Of a DNA stretch of 48,715 nt, positions 21,378 through 30,893 are shown one piece after another. The notes beneath the pieces were generated by a model. It was not told where the DNA came from. It did not search any database and saw nothing but the letters and a program-made list of their open reading frames with translations. A program made the translations under genes and the position numbers. The stretch comes from Cladosporium sp. IMV 00045 (lineage: Eukaryota; Ascomycota; Dothideomycetes; Cladosporiales; Cladosporiaceae): NCBI GenBank assembly GCA_001931905.2, contig MSJI02000602.1, positions 1-48,715 of the forward strand, given 5' to 3'. The first letter of the stretch is position 1; each line of letters opens with the position of its first letter.

Positions 21378-23523
21378 TTAGAAGTTCATCATATCTGCAG
21401 TAGCACGGGAAAGTTAGCACACATTCTCAATGGAGGAGCGTTAGGGAAAAAAACAAAAAGATAGACTTACCCCTGCCGAAAAGCGTCCTCTTACCCCAAT
21501 CCATAGCGAGCAACACCCTAGTCCTCAGACTAACACTCTGCGCAAAGTAAACACTGCGCCACAGATACACGGCCAACAGGCCGCCGCCGAAGTTCAGCCC
21601 GTTGAAGTCGAAAATGGCCGCGTTGCCGATATACGCCAGGGAGCCCATGTGCGTGTACTCGAAGGTCTTGTAGACGGAGTCGTCGATGTCACCCTCGACG
21701 ATATCGTTGGCGGCGAGACCCGGCGCTGCCTGCGCGAGTTTGTTCAGTTTGCGGCCGAGGTAGACGCCCTGCTGGTTGGCGCGCTGGGCGGTGGCGGGGA
21801 GGGAAGTGAGCTTGCTGTCGATCTGCTTGAGGAGCTCGGACAGCTCGCCGAAGTCGAGGGTGCCGCTCTTGTCTTTGTCGTAGGCTTCGAAGAGGCGGTC
21901 GAGGCGGCGCAGGTGGTCGGCTGCTTGTGGGAAGCGAGAGCGGACGCGCTTCGCGACGTGGCGCCAGTCTGTGTAGGTGATGTGCATGGTCTCGGGGTCC
22001 TTGCCTTTCTCCCACGCGAGGGTGCGCAGGAAGGTGATGATGTGGTCGGAGACGTTGTTCTGGACCGTGGAGCAGTCGCCGATCGCGTAGACGTCGCCTA
22101 GAGGGGCGCCCGCGAGGCGGAGGTGGGTGTCGGTCTCGAGAGCGTGGCGGTTGGTTTGGTTGTCGCCGAGCTTATCGGCGATGCGCTTGGAGAATTCGGT
22201 TTGCGAGACACCTGTAGACCAGAGACAGAATCCCATGGGAAGCTCCTTGGTGATGGTGTTGCCATCTTCATCTTTCTGCGAGAAGATGATGCGGTCGGGA
22301 AGGACTTCCTTGACGCGAGAGTTGGTTTGGACGTCGACATTGTCGTGGGCGAAACGCTGTTCGGCAAAGCGACTGAGTGCTTCATCGTAGGTGTTCAGGA
22401 TGTGGCCGCGGGATTGGATGACGTGGACTGAGATCTCGTTGCGAAGCATGCGAGGGTAGTGTCTGCAGAGATCCTCATTGAGCATGTCGTACAGCTCGGC
22501 CGCAAATTCTACGCCAGTTGGTCCACCACCGGAGACCACGAAGGAAAGAAGTCTCCTTCTCTCCGCATCCGAAGTCGTAGGCAAGCAAGCAAGTTCCAGG
22601 TTGTGAATGACAGCGTTTCTAATCTTACGAGCATCGCCGATACCCTTGAGGAAATGACAGTTCTCCAGGCCTTTGACACCGTGCGGGTTCGTAGTAGCGC
22701 CAACACCAATGACAAGCTTGTCGTAGGGCAAGTAGAAGTGTTCCTTTTCGCCATTGGCACCAGTGGAAGATATCTCAACCAATTTCTCGCTGAAGTCCAC
22801 ATCTTCTGCCGATGCCTTGATGAAGTGACCATTGATCCTTTGAACGATGCGGCGGACGGGTTCAACCAAGGAGCGCAGCTCTAGTGTTCCCACAGTAGCT
22901 GACGGAAGCATAGGCGTAAACAGGAAGTGGTTCTCAGGGCTAACAACAGTGACGTGGTATTCTCCAGCATACAAGTACTTGAGCAGAGCAACGCTGCCCC
23001 AACCTGTACCAAGGATAACCAGCTTCGGCTTGTGCTTTTGCTCTTTCATTGCGGGTGTATCGTCGTCATCAATGTAGTATTCTGCGATCGGCAAGTTCTT
23101 TGGTCCACCACGGCGCGGGTTGAGCGCATATTCGGAGACGGAAATGTCGAAGGCTTCCGGATCGATCTCGTAGGTGTAGGCATCGTAGATGAAGAATCCA
23201 ATAACGAATACACCGCTCATAACAATGAAGAGGCCCAGCGAGGCGAATGCCTTGATTCCATATCTTACTATCCGCGATCGTGGCTGAACTGGTTTCGCGA
23301 GCTCAGAGGCACATCGGAATTGGATGAGGCGAGAGGTGGGTGTCGGGAGGCTTCGTTGCAGTGTTCTAGGGAATGTCCTTGGAAGCGCAGTGCTCAGGTT
23401 CTTCGATTGCAAGGACAGAGGTTGTTTGAAGACATTGGGTCTAGGTCTGGCGGCGTGCCTTATTAGTTGGGATGCAATGCTGGATCGCGTGTGGCCAGCG
23501 ATGGCCCGCGGCATTGGAAGCAT
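21378..23523 (-). CDS. NDE1: External alternative NADH dehydrogenase with EF-hand (NDE1 type)
   Basis: Two exons, 23523-21471 and 21394-21378, encode 689 residues. The 76-bp intron has GTAAGT and CAG ends. This rotenone-insensitive type II enzyme oxidises NADH and passes electrons to ubiquinone at the inner membrane without pumping protons. The sequence shows a basic mitochondrial presequence, a membrane helix at about 90-113, an FAD Rossmann motif GTGWGS at 172-177, an NADH-binding motif GGGPTG at 332-337, and an EF-hand loop at 549-560 (DKDKSGTLDFGE). The EF-hand places it with the calcium-dependent external enzyme of Neurospora (NDE1). Splicing ends the protein FGRDMMNF, matching the family end; unspliced it would run into an unrelated hydrophobic tail. 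An alternative start is Met4. Confidence 0.95.
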
Positions 23524-24172
23524 TTTTCGAAGCGCGACTTCAGCGCATTGGGCGCGAGGAATGACTATTAGGGAGTCAGACGAGGTATGTAAGTCGTAAA
23601 CGAGTGTCGATGTGTGTCGATGTGGGTGGAAAATCGAATGTTTTTGGCCGGGAACGGGTGGCTCGGATCCAGGTTGGTTTTGATGGGAGCGGTAGAGCTC
23701 CCTCTCCTTTGGGTCTACGTCACCACCATGCCCGCCGATCTCGCATGGATCTTAATCAAACGCTCCATGAGCTTGTTTTTTGCCCATCCAACAGGGATGC
23801 CCTTTTTCGGTCCTTTTGATTTCCCTGATATGCCTACTGGTATGGTCTTTGAACAATAAAAAGCTTGGTGTTTCTTCTCATCTTGCCACAATCTTCCAGC
23901 AGCTTTCTCAAACGAGCCCTCGCTACCGTTGAATTGAAGCGAGCGAAGGAACGATCGAGGCTCGTCTAGCCACTGTGACTATACCGTAATTAGGTATCTC
24001 ACAATCTCATCTATTTAAAACCCATGTCTATGTACAGTATAAACCCATCCCGTCCACCGCATTTTGCTGCATGCTTCGCCTTTAGTTTATCCCACGTGCC
24101 ATTGACATCGTGCTCGAAGACAAACCACAGGTACTTCCCTTTGGCCACCCATCTGCTCTTCAACAGACCACC
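23524..24172. promoter_or_regulatory. Divergent promoter, NDE1 / Cys-rich protein gene
   Basis: About 650 bp between outward-reading starts. A TATTTAAAA element at 24011-24019, about 155 bp before the ATG at 24173, is a reasonable TATA-like box for the rightward gene. Nothing else is recognised. Confidence 0.5.
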
Positions 24173-24901
24173 ATGTCTTCATCCATCACTACCGCGGTCC
24201 CATCTGGCCTCATCACCACAGACTGGTGCATGAAGGAATTCTTGGACTGGCACGACAACCCAACCGAATGCGCCAACACCACACTCGGCCAGGATCCATC
24301 TGACTTCGAAACCATCTGCTGCGCAGGCGACATCGTTGACACCACCAGGGATCTGTATTCATTCCGCGGCACAAACAACACAGTAGACCTCGAAAACCTC
24401 GTCTGCTGCCGCGTAGACGGACCTCAACAAGGCGGCATCCTGCCAATCCCCACCAACCGGCTGCAATGCGACCAAGGCGACCCAACGCCCCTGGCCAGTT
24501 TCGCCGCAACAAACACCGCCAATGCCGCCATATGGGAGAAGACGTATTCGAGCGCTTCCCTCAGCGTGGGATCCACGACGACTTTGTTCAGCGACTATAT
24601 CCCCCGCCAGACCCCGACCTGTCTGTGGGTGTACACCAAGACTGGCGTCGCTATGAGGAACGTCACTGTGCCGGCGGCTGATATTACTACGCTTCCTGCT
24701 CCTTCGACGGACAGGTTTGGCTATCCGATCACTACTGGTTCTTTTGCGCCTAGCAGTAGTACGCGTTCATCTTCGTCTTCGGCGATTGATGCTGCAACAT
24801 CGGCGACGTCTAGTTCTGGAGCTGCTTCTGTGATGGACTTAGGTGCGACTGTGTGGCTCTTACTGGCAAGTCTCGGCTTGATTCACTCTGTGATCTCATG
24901 A
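24173..24901 (+). CDS. Cys-rich protein with Ser/Thr stalk and GPI-like C terminus, function unknown
   Basis: 242 residues from the ATG at 24173; the same frame is open back to 24110 but without an ATG there. The first 160 residues contain paired cysteines (ETICCAG, LVCCRVDGPQQGG) and several NxT sites, which suggests an extracellular, disulfide-bonded domain. Then comes a Ser/Thr/Ala-rich stretch and a C-terminal hydrophobic segment (VWLLLASLGLIHSVIS), which together look like a GPI-attachment signal. No obvious N-terminal signal peptide is present, which is odd for such a protein. I do not recognise a named family; similar Cys-pair proteins are common in Dothideomycetes. A cell-wall or surface role is inference. 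The coding reality is well supported by composition and domain-like layout. Confidence 0.75.
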   Translation: MSSSITTAVPSGLITTDWCMKEFLDWHDNPTECANTTLGQDPSDFETICCAGDIVDTTRDLYSFRGTNNTVDLENLVCCRVDGPQQGGILPIPTNRLQCDQGDPTPLASFAATNTANAAIWEKTYSSASLSVGSTTTLFSDYIPRQTPTCLWVYTKTGVAMRNVTVPAADITTLPAPSTDRFGYPITTGSFAPSSSTRSSSSSAIDAATSATSSSGAASVMDLGATVWLLLASLGLIHSVIS

Positions 24902-25597
24902 CAAGCTGATTATGGACTTTGAGATCTGAGTCCCAAACACGCCATATTCTACAAAAGCGCTCTTAAGCAAGAACGCGGACTGACGCCCTCTCGTCGACGG
25001 TGACTTGTCATGGGTTGGCTTTAGATGCGGTCTTTTGCCTTCTAATCGGTCTTCCGGTTCACATCCTGACATGATTTCGAGGCTAACAAGACTTCGGCCT
25101 CCTTAAATTCTTGTTCTCCAGAAATGGTTCTGCGCCAAAGCAGGAAGTGATACATTCTCCCAAATCATAACGAAAAACGACCGATCCAGCGTCCACTGGA
25201 TCTTCCGCAGCGTTTTTGGCGTTTATAGAAGCCTTTAATGTGTGGTGCAGCTTTTCCACTTGGCCGGTCATATTCATTTTCTACCATCTTCGCTACACGC
25301 TTGAGAGTCACCTCACACGACCAACAGCAATGCACAACGAGTAGATCAATTGTGCTTGAATGTTATCCCGTTGGAGGTACTGGAGCTATCATGGATACCA
25401 CGCGGAAGTTCATTGATCAATCAAAACCCAATCCCTGAAGCCTGTCCTTTTCCCGGCGTCTGACGAAGCCAGCCATGCTTCGCATCAAAAATTTAAGTAA
25501 GATCAAAATCAATCGCCAGGCTTGATCAGCTGCCCTGTAGATGGCTTGCGTGGTAGGAGCAGACTGGGAGTCAAGCTGGAGTGGAAGAGAAAAAAAA
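24902..25597. other. Intergenic region downstream of the Cys-rich gene
   Basis: About 700 bp with no supportable gene. It ends in an A8 run (25590-25597) that reads as T8 on the minus strand, a possible RNA polymerase III terminator for the tRNA locus to its right. Confidence 0.55.
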
Positions 25598-25661
25598 TTG
25601 TGGCCGAACAGGGAATCTAACCCTGCGCTTTGAGTGCACTGATCCATCGGGATGAGCGTTA
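25598..25661 (-). other. tRNA-like remnant directly downstream of tRNA-Arg
   Basis: On the minus strand this segment contains a T-arm-like hairpin (CAGGG, loop TTAGATT, CCCTG) and an upstream small hairpin with loop ACTCAAA. The T-loop breaks the TTCGA consensus, and no 5' acceptor half pairs with the 3' TTCGGCC. It therefore does not form a full cloverleaf. It sits between the tRNA-Arg and a T8 run, so it may be co-transcribed as a trailer. Confidence 0.35.
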
Positions 25662-25748
25662 CAACCAACATGGGACTCGAACCCACAACCTTCCGCTATA
25701 TCCTACATGATATAGGAGGCGGACGCTCTACCATTGAGCCAATCGGCT
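25662..25748 (-). tRNA. tRNA-Arg (anticodon CCT) with 15-nt intron
   Basis: A full cloverleaf can be drawn. The acceptor stem pairs AGCCGAT with GTTGGTT (three G.U pairs), the D arm is GCTC/GAGC around AATGGTA, the anticodon stem is TCCGC/GCGGA, the variable region is AGGTT, and the T arm is GTGGG/CCCAT with loop TTCGAGT. The discriminator is G. The anticodon loop, CTCCTA plus A, is interrupted after position 37 by a 15-nt intron (25693-25707 on the plus strand). TAGGA in the intron can pair with TCCTA at the anticodon, as in eukaryotic pre-tRNAs. A- and B-box sequences are intact, so it is probably functional, reading AGG codons. Confidence 0.87.
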
Positions 25749-25852
25749 CGAGAAATATCAAGCGATTTGATGAAGAGTTGAGGGCGCAATGGCATTAACA
25801 TCATCATGCGCATCCCGGAAGAGGCATGCCGCACGAATTCGATCGACTCACA

Positions 25853-25874
25853 CCCTAACCCTGGTAACCCTAAC
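25853..25874. repeat. Interstitial telomere-like tract
   Basis: Two blocks of the fungal telomere repeat, CCCTAACCCT and TAACCCTAAC, are separated by GG. The tract is about 105 bp upstream of the tRNA-Arg 5' end. It may be a telobox-type binding site for a Tbf1/TRF-like factor, or a relic of telomeric sequence. Confidence 0.7.
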
Positions 25875-26322
25875 GATCGCTTTCCAACCCCAATGGTTGA
25901 TAGATCAATGGCATGGTGCGGCGCATTTATTGCACATTTTTTGAAATTTATTAGATACTTCTATCCCACCCAATATTGATGTATCTGTACGCGGCATCTC
26001 GGCGTTGAACGCGACGCGACAAATGACAAATAACAAATAAACGATGTGATCGATTTCGCACAAAGCAACAACACAACAACCGCACAAAGCAACGCATTGC
26101 CAACAGCATTCGATGCCTAGCCTCACACAAACTTGATATGGATATCTTGGAATTTAGTTGAAAAGCTACCATGGAATGCCCGAAAAATCGATACACGCAA
26201 AAACGCCGCCGCTTCTACGCAAACCAACCCAATAATCGAAAACACAAGAAAAAGTCCTCGCTGTTCCCCCTTCCGTGCTTCCCTCCAACACGAACCAACA
26301 TCATTCAAACACATCACCCCAA
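25875..26322. other. Intergenic region right of the telomere-like tract
   Basis: About 450 bp before the stop of the minus-strand membrane-protein gene, probably holding its 3' UTR. There are no supportable coding frames and no recognised RNA. Confidence 0.55.
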
Positions 26323-27254
26323 TCACTCTCTTAAAATCGCAACCTCCACACCAACAACCTCCTTCAACTCCCCATACCCCACCCCATCTGCCTCTCCCAC
26401 CCAGCAATTCGCCGGCCTGGCCGCCTTGGGCTCATAAACCGCAACACTACAATTGCTGCTTCGCGACCAGAAATTGACCGACGCGCAGATTTCAATGCAG
26501 TCGTCGAAACTGTACACGAAAGCTTGCGAGAGCGTTGACGCGCTTGAGAGACTAGTCAAAGGTGATTCGACGTCGCAGTAGGTCGTGAAGTTAAGGCCGG
26601 GAGATGATGTTGTTGTGGATGTAGTGTGGTCGTTGTTACGGTTCTTAGCGAGGGTGGAGGTGAAGAGAGTGTTGTTTGCATCGGGACAGGAGCCGAGCGG
26701 GATGTAGGTTGGGACGGGGGCGGAGAATGTTGACGGGGTTGCTGATGGGGTCGGGATGGTGGTGCTGGGATGGATGGTTAGAGTCTCGTCGAAGATGGTG
26801 ATCAATGAAGACATTGCCTACCTCGCTTCAATCGCGTCGTCGTTGTCGTCCGACGAGCTAGTCTGGCTCGCGTGGTTCTCTCTCATGCTTTTCCCTCCTA
26901 CAGCACCGCCGACTGCTGCACCGATCAGGATGCATACTATGACCGCGGCGACCATGAGAAACGTCCGGACTTTCATGCCGAAGATGATTCGGGGTGGGCG
27001 GTCGTTGTTGAAGCCATTCTTGGACAGGCGACTTGAGTCGAATTGCCTGGTGTGTACGACGGGATACTTGTCGGAGAAGGAAGTGGAATTGGAGTCGTCG
27101 TATTCCAGACCGTGAGCGGGTGCTACTTCTGGAGCGTTGTGGTATTGGTAGAGGGCGGACATTCGTTGCGGATCGCGCTGTGGTGTTGGTGAATGACTGT
27201 TCATTGACGATGGCGGCGTCGACTCTGAGATGGTCTTACCTGTGGGTGCTCCAT
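26323..27254 (-). CDS. Single-pass membrane protein with Cys-containing outer domain, function unknown
   Basis: My model has three exons, 27254-27240, 27177-26822 and 26764-26323, with introns of 62 and 57 bp (GTAAGA...CAG and GTAGGC...CAG), giving 270 residues. The first exon is only 15 nt (MEHPQ). Residues 1-76 are polar and lack a signal peptide. A strong membrane helix lies at 77-99, rich in Val/Ile and Gly/Ala (GAAVGGAVGG). The region after it is Ser/Thr-rich and then holds six cysteines in a compact domain (for example DDCIEICASV and PANCWVGEA). The layout resembles a widespread but uncharacterised Pezizomycotina type with an N-in, C-out topology, perhaps a surface sensor or wall-associated protein (inference). 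The second splice is well supported; the 15-nt exon is less sure, and 27204 or 27162 are alternative starts. Confidence 0.72.
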
Positions 27255-29395
27255 TGTACAAAGCTATACAACGCTATGCGCATGTCAAACTATCCAAGAA
27301 CCAGCAGATAGGTCAACGGCAGTATTGACAACGGTTCTTCAAGGAAAACACTAGGCAGGCACAAACAATGAGACGATCCCCACCACGGGTGGTATGTCTC
27401 ACGGGTAACGGAACAAGGGCAACTAGAAGGCAAGATCAAGAACCAACCCAGCGTCCAAAGGAAGGGATTATCTGTTCGCTAGCGCCCAAACCCGGACGGT
27501 GGTTTGGTGGCGCTCACGTAGATCAAACCTGCGCAATCCCAGTACAATCACCCAATGCGGACGAGCCAGAGATGAGGTGGGCTGAAAGGATACCGAGAGC
27601 AACCAACGATAGACTCGACGAATCCCAGCCCCGTCCAGATGCACATTGGCCCAGGCGTTGCAGCGCGAATAGCGAGAAAGAGCTCAATGCGATACAACAA
27701 ATCGCCCATCAAACGTACTCCCGGCTCTCCCCCCTGTGCGACCATGTGGGCGCGTCCGCCAAACGCAGTCTCTGACAGCAGCTCGCCGGGCGTGTGTGAC
27801 GCCAACCGAGTGCTCGATTGGCCTTCGAAGGTTGAAGGGCATGGGCGCTGTCGAGTCCACGTCGCCGGCAGGCGCCCGTCGAACAGGATGTGGTTAAGGC
27901 TGTTCGCTTGAATCCCTGCAGCGCTGCGGCGGGTGGGCAAGCCCAGTCTCCACACTCCACGCTGACTTGCGTCTGGCCCTCGCCCTTTCTGCCACTTTCA
28001 ACAATCCAGTCAACCACTTTTCCCTTCTACCCTAATCGACGACCATGCCCCTGGCGCTAGGCTCGGAAGTGAGAGGGCGAGCATGGCGAGGATTTGCAGT
28101 ATGGCAATTGACGGCTGCTCGCCTGTGAAAACCGCATCATTTTAGCCCGCGACGGCTACGTGCATCCCCATTGTTTCGCCAAATCTCCACACTCGCGGGT
28201 CGGGCTGGCTGAACTACTAGGAGGCATTAGAGGGCAATCAATTTTAATCTGCCCGCCTTACGTTTGCGTGCTGCGGGACCAGGGTATATGCCTGGGACGA
28301 AACGTGGTATGGCTTGAAGTGGCGCTCGTACAGCGTCGGCAAAAGCCTTCGAAACAATAAGACAGCACGATTATCGACCGGGCACGCTTTGCTTTCGTCA
28401 CGATTCGCCTTGTTCGGGCCTGTGAGACCTGTCAGCCGGCGACACCCATCGAATATCTCGGACGGGATGCTGCATCAGTTAGGTGGTTGCATTTGCCGGT
28501 GGTGATTGCTCTTTCTCATCATGTGGCAGCCGGAGTCCGATGAAAGACTTTCCCCTCTCTTCGAATGTAAGATTCGCTTATAGGATAAAGTTACTTTTCC
28601 CCAAGTCCGTATTCCATCATGCATCGGCAATCCTCACAAATGCATCTTCGGAATATTGGCGCTTAGCATGTCAGCAAGAACCTTGCATCTTTTTGACAGA
28701 ATTGTTGGTCTGCGCTGGACGCCTTTCATGTCGACATGTGTCCTGCTGCAGTTATAAGTGGCTGAAGTATGCGGAAGCCGTACTACTGAGATGGTCATTC
28801 CTCCGTCTTACGCTGATGGCAAAGCGAAGAGGCACGCGAAGCACGCAGGGCGGATATGGACGATGCGCGTTTGCATACATGTATTCTCCGTGAGCAAGTG
28901 AGTGTGACGGCATGTAAGACGACGCTAATGCAGCAGTTGAAGTCTTCACAACAGCTGTCAACGTTGACTGCCGAATGCTCTCCCTGCCATCTCACGTGTG
29001 ATGTTCGCCAGGCTAGGAAGACACGGTGATAAGACAAGCGTTTGCTTGGTAGAGATTGAACTGTTTTGTGATTGATTAATTTTCTAGCTGTTTTTGTGAT
29101 TGTCTTGGAATTGCTTTCACCGATCCGGACAAGTCCAGTTCCAGTGCGCTGCAGAGAGGAAAGATAGAACGACGAAAAGCAAAAGAGAGAATTGCGTTCC
29201 CCACCAAAAATAAGTCCAAGGCCCCACTGCATTACAACTTCCTCCTTGAAATCTCCATTTGAACAAGATGGACAAAAGTCGCAATCTCGACGGCTTGATT
29301 TGCGCCCTCCCTCCAATTCCGAAAGCGATGCACCCTCTCAAGTTGGTCGGGAAGTGCTGGTCGGACCTGCAGGTGCCGAAGACGTCCAGCGTTAT
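27255..29395. other. 2.1-kb intergenic region
   Basis: Between the start of the membrane-protein gene and the end of the small minus-strand gene. Overlapping ORFs of 135 codons on both strands (27368-27775 +, 27548-27955 -) look like chance openings in GC-rich DNA, without motifs. The left part would be the promoter of the membrane-protein gene. No RNA gene or repeat was recognised. Confidence 0.5.
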
Positions 29396-29875
29396 TTACA
29401 AGTGGTGAAATTTGCGCGCGCGGCTGATCTTGGAGAGAGCAACAGCTTTGGTTTGCTTGACGCAGGCGCAGACCGATTTCTTGATATCGTTCAGCCTGCG
29501 GCTCAGAGGCTGGGTGAATGCTCCCTTGCGACAGCAGCCGCCGAGCAACGGCATCGGATCCTCAGGAGCTGGCGCTGCGGTCTCGCCCTTGTCTCTGCGG
29601 CCATCATCTTTGACCTCCCTGGAGCGGACGACGGTAGGGAGGCGCTCGTTCGGCGATTTGGCCATGAGTGCACGGAGGGCGTGGAGCAATTTACGCTCGT
29701 GCTTGAGGGCTTGCAGTTGGCACCACTTGTCCCTGATTTCTTTGGGATAGTAGATGACGGTGTATTGGGTGATGGAATCCGTTCGGTCGAGGATGGTGGA
29801 GCCTCTGGGAGGGCTGCTGGAGCGCCCGGGGTGCCAGTAGTGGTCGGTGTAGGCGTCGCCTGCGGCGCGGGACAT
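29396..29875 (-). CDS. Small hypothetical protein (159 aa)
   Basis: The frame from the ATG at 29875 has marked C/G-ending codons for its first hundred codons, unlike the flanking DNA, so it is probably coding. The protein has an N-terminal acidic/aromatic stretch (DAYTDHYWHPG), a segment ITQYTVIYYPKEIRDKW, a probable helix rich in Leu/Lys/Arg (about 55-75), a charged linker, and a basic C-terminal third with GGCCRKG and VCACVK, four cysteines in all. No signal peptide or membrane helix is seen. I do not recognise the family. The frame stays open upstream to 30181 but with weaker composition. An overlapping 254-codon plus-strand ORF is its likely shadow, though the reverse cannot be fully excluded. 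Confidence 0.55.
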   Translation of the reverse strand: MSRAAGDAYTDHYWHPGRSSSPPRGSTILDRTDSITQYTVIYYPKEIRDKWCQLQALKHERKLLHALRALMAKSPNERLPTVVRSREVKDDGRRDKGETAAPAPEDPMPLLGGCCRKGAFTQPLSRRLNDIKKSVCACVKQTKAVALSKISRARKFHHL

Positions 29876-30893
29876 CTTCCTCGTCGCGCGGACGCTGGCG
29901 GACGCGTTGAGATGTGCGCTTGTGTGCGATACTTGCGATTGTGTTGGATTCAGTGAATCTAGTGTGTTTGATGGGTGCGGTTTGTGAGGTACGAGCAACG
30001 AGGGAGGCGACCCATACCCTTCGCAAAAGGCGATACTCGGTATAGAGGTGAGTAATGGGGATAATGAGAGAGCATGAGGCCTGTTGACCGATCGTGAGGT
30101 TCTCCTGTTGCTTAGCCCAGCAGTCAAGCCATGAATTGCCAACCTGGTCAGCGTGATAGGACGGTGGAGATTGATGACCAAAGTTCAAGAACTTGACAGC
30201 ATGCGATGCGACTGGTCCAACACGTCTTTGTCGTCTTGTCTAGATGTCCACATTAGTAAATGCTTACGATTTGACGCGTTACTACGAGATTTCGCGGTTT
30301 TGCAGGTCGCCTCCAGCCTCTTCCTACCGTCCGCTCTCCTGAGGTCTGTTCTTGCCGGATAAGCTGAGACATCGTTCGTCACCCATGGCAGTCGATCTCT
30401 CGGACGCGCTCCTGCTGTCTTGACATTATAGAACATCGCCTTATCATCATTAGACACATTCCTTAAGAAGGTGAGGTGTAGTAGGAAGTTTCAACCTCAA
30501 GTCGCGATTAGCAACAACGCTTCAAGCCCCCGTTCGTCCGGGTCGGCATCGATCCCCGAATTCATGAACTGCCGCCAGCCGACACCGGCAGACTCAAGCA
30601 ACGCGCTAGGGCAGGCTTGACCCTTCGTCATTGACATCGCAGTTCGCACTACATCCTATCTTTTGCATTCATCAACCTCATTATTATTCGTGACATTGGA
30701 TGTTTGGTCGTACGTATCTTATTGAATATTGTGAATACTTAATTCATTTCTTGTATCTCATTGTAGAGCCCCATACGTTCAGACCATTGAATAGGTCGAA
30801 GTGGCAAAAGGCTTCTGATATCGAGCCATCTAAAGACAAACAGTATATCTCTTTGTTGCAAAACCGCCTCATCAGGACCACAATTTCGCCACA
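29876..30893. promoter_or_regulatory. Divergent promoter region, hypothetical / hydroxyacid oxidase
   Basis: About 1 kb between outward-reading genes. AT-rich sequence at about 30640-30890 just precedes the oxidase ATG and probably forms its leader. No specific regulatory motif is claimed. Confidence 0.5.

Noticed and set aside
25598..25661. A second functional tRNA behind tRNA-Arg
   Set aside because: No 5' acceptor half pairs with the 3' end and the T-loop lacks the TTCGA consensus.
29192..29956. 254-codon plus-strand ORF opposite the small hypothetical gene
   Set aside because: Composition (runs of Gly/Ala/Val/Arg) looks like antisense of C-ending codons; the minus-strand frame is more protein-like, though neither is proven.
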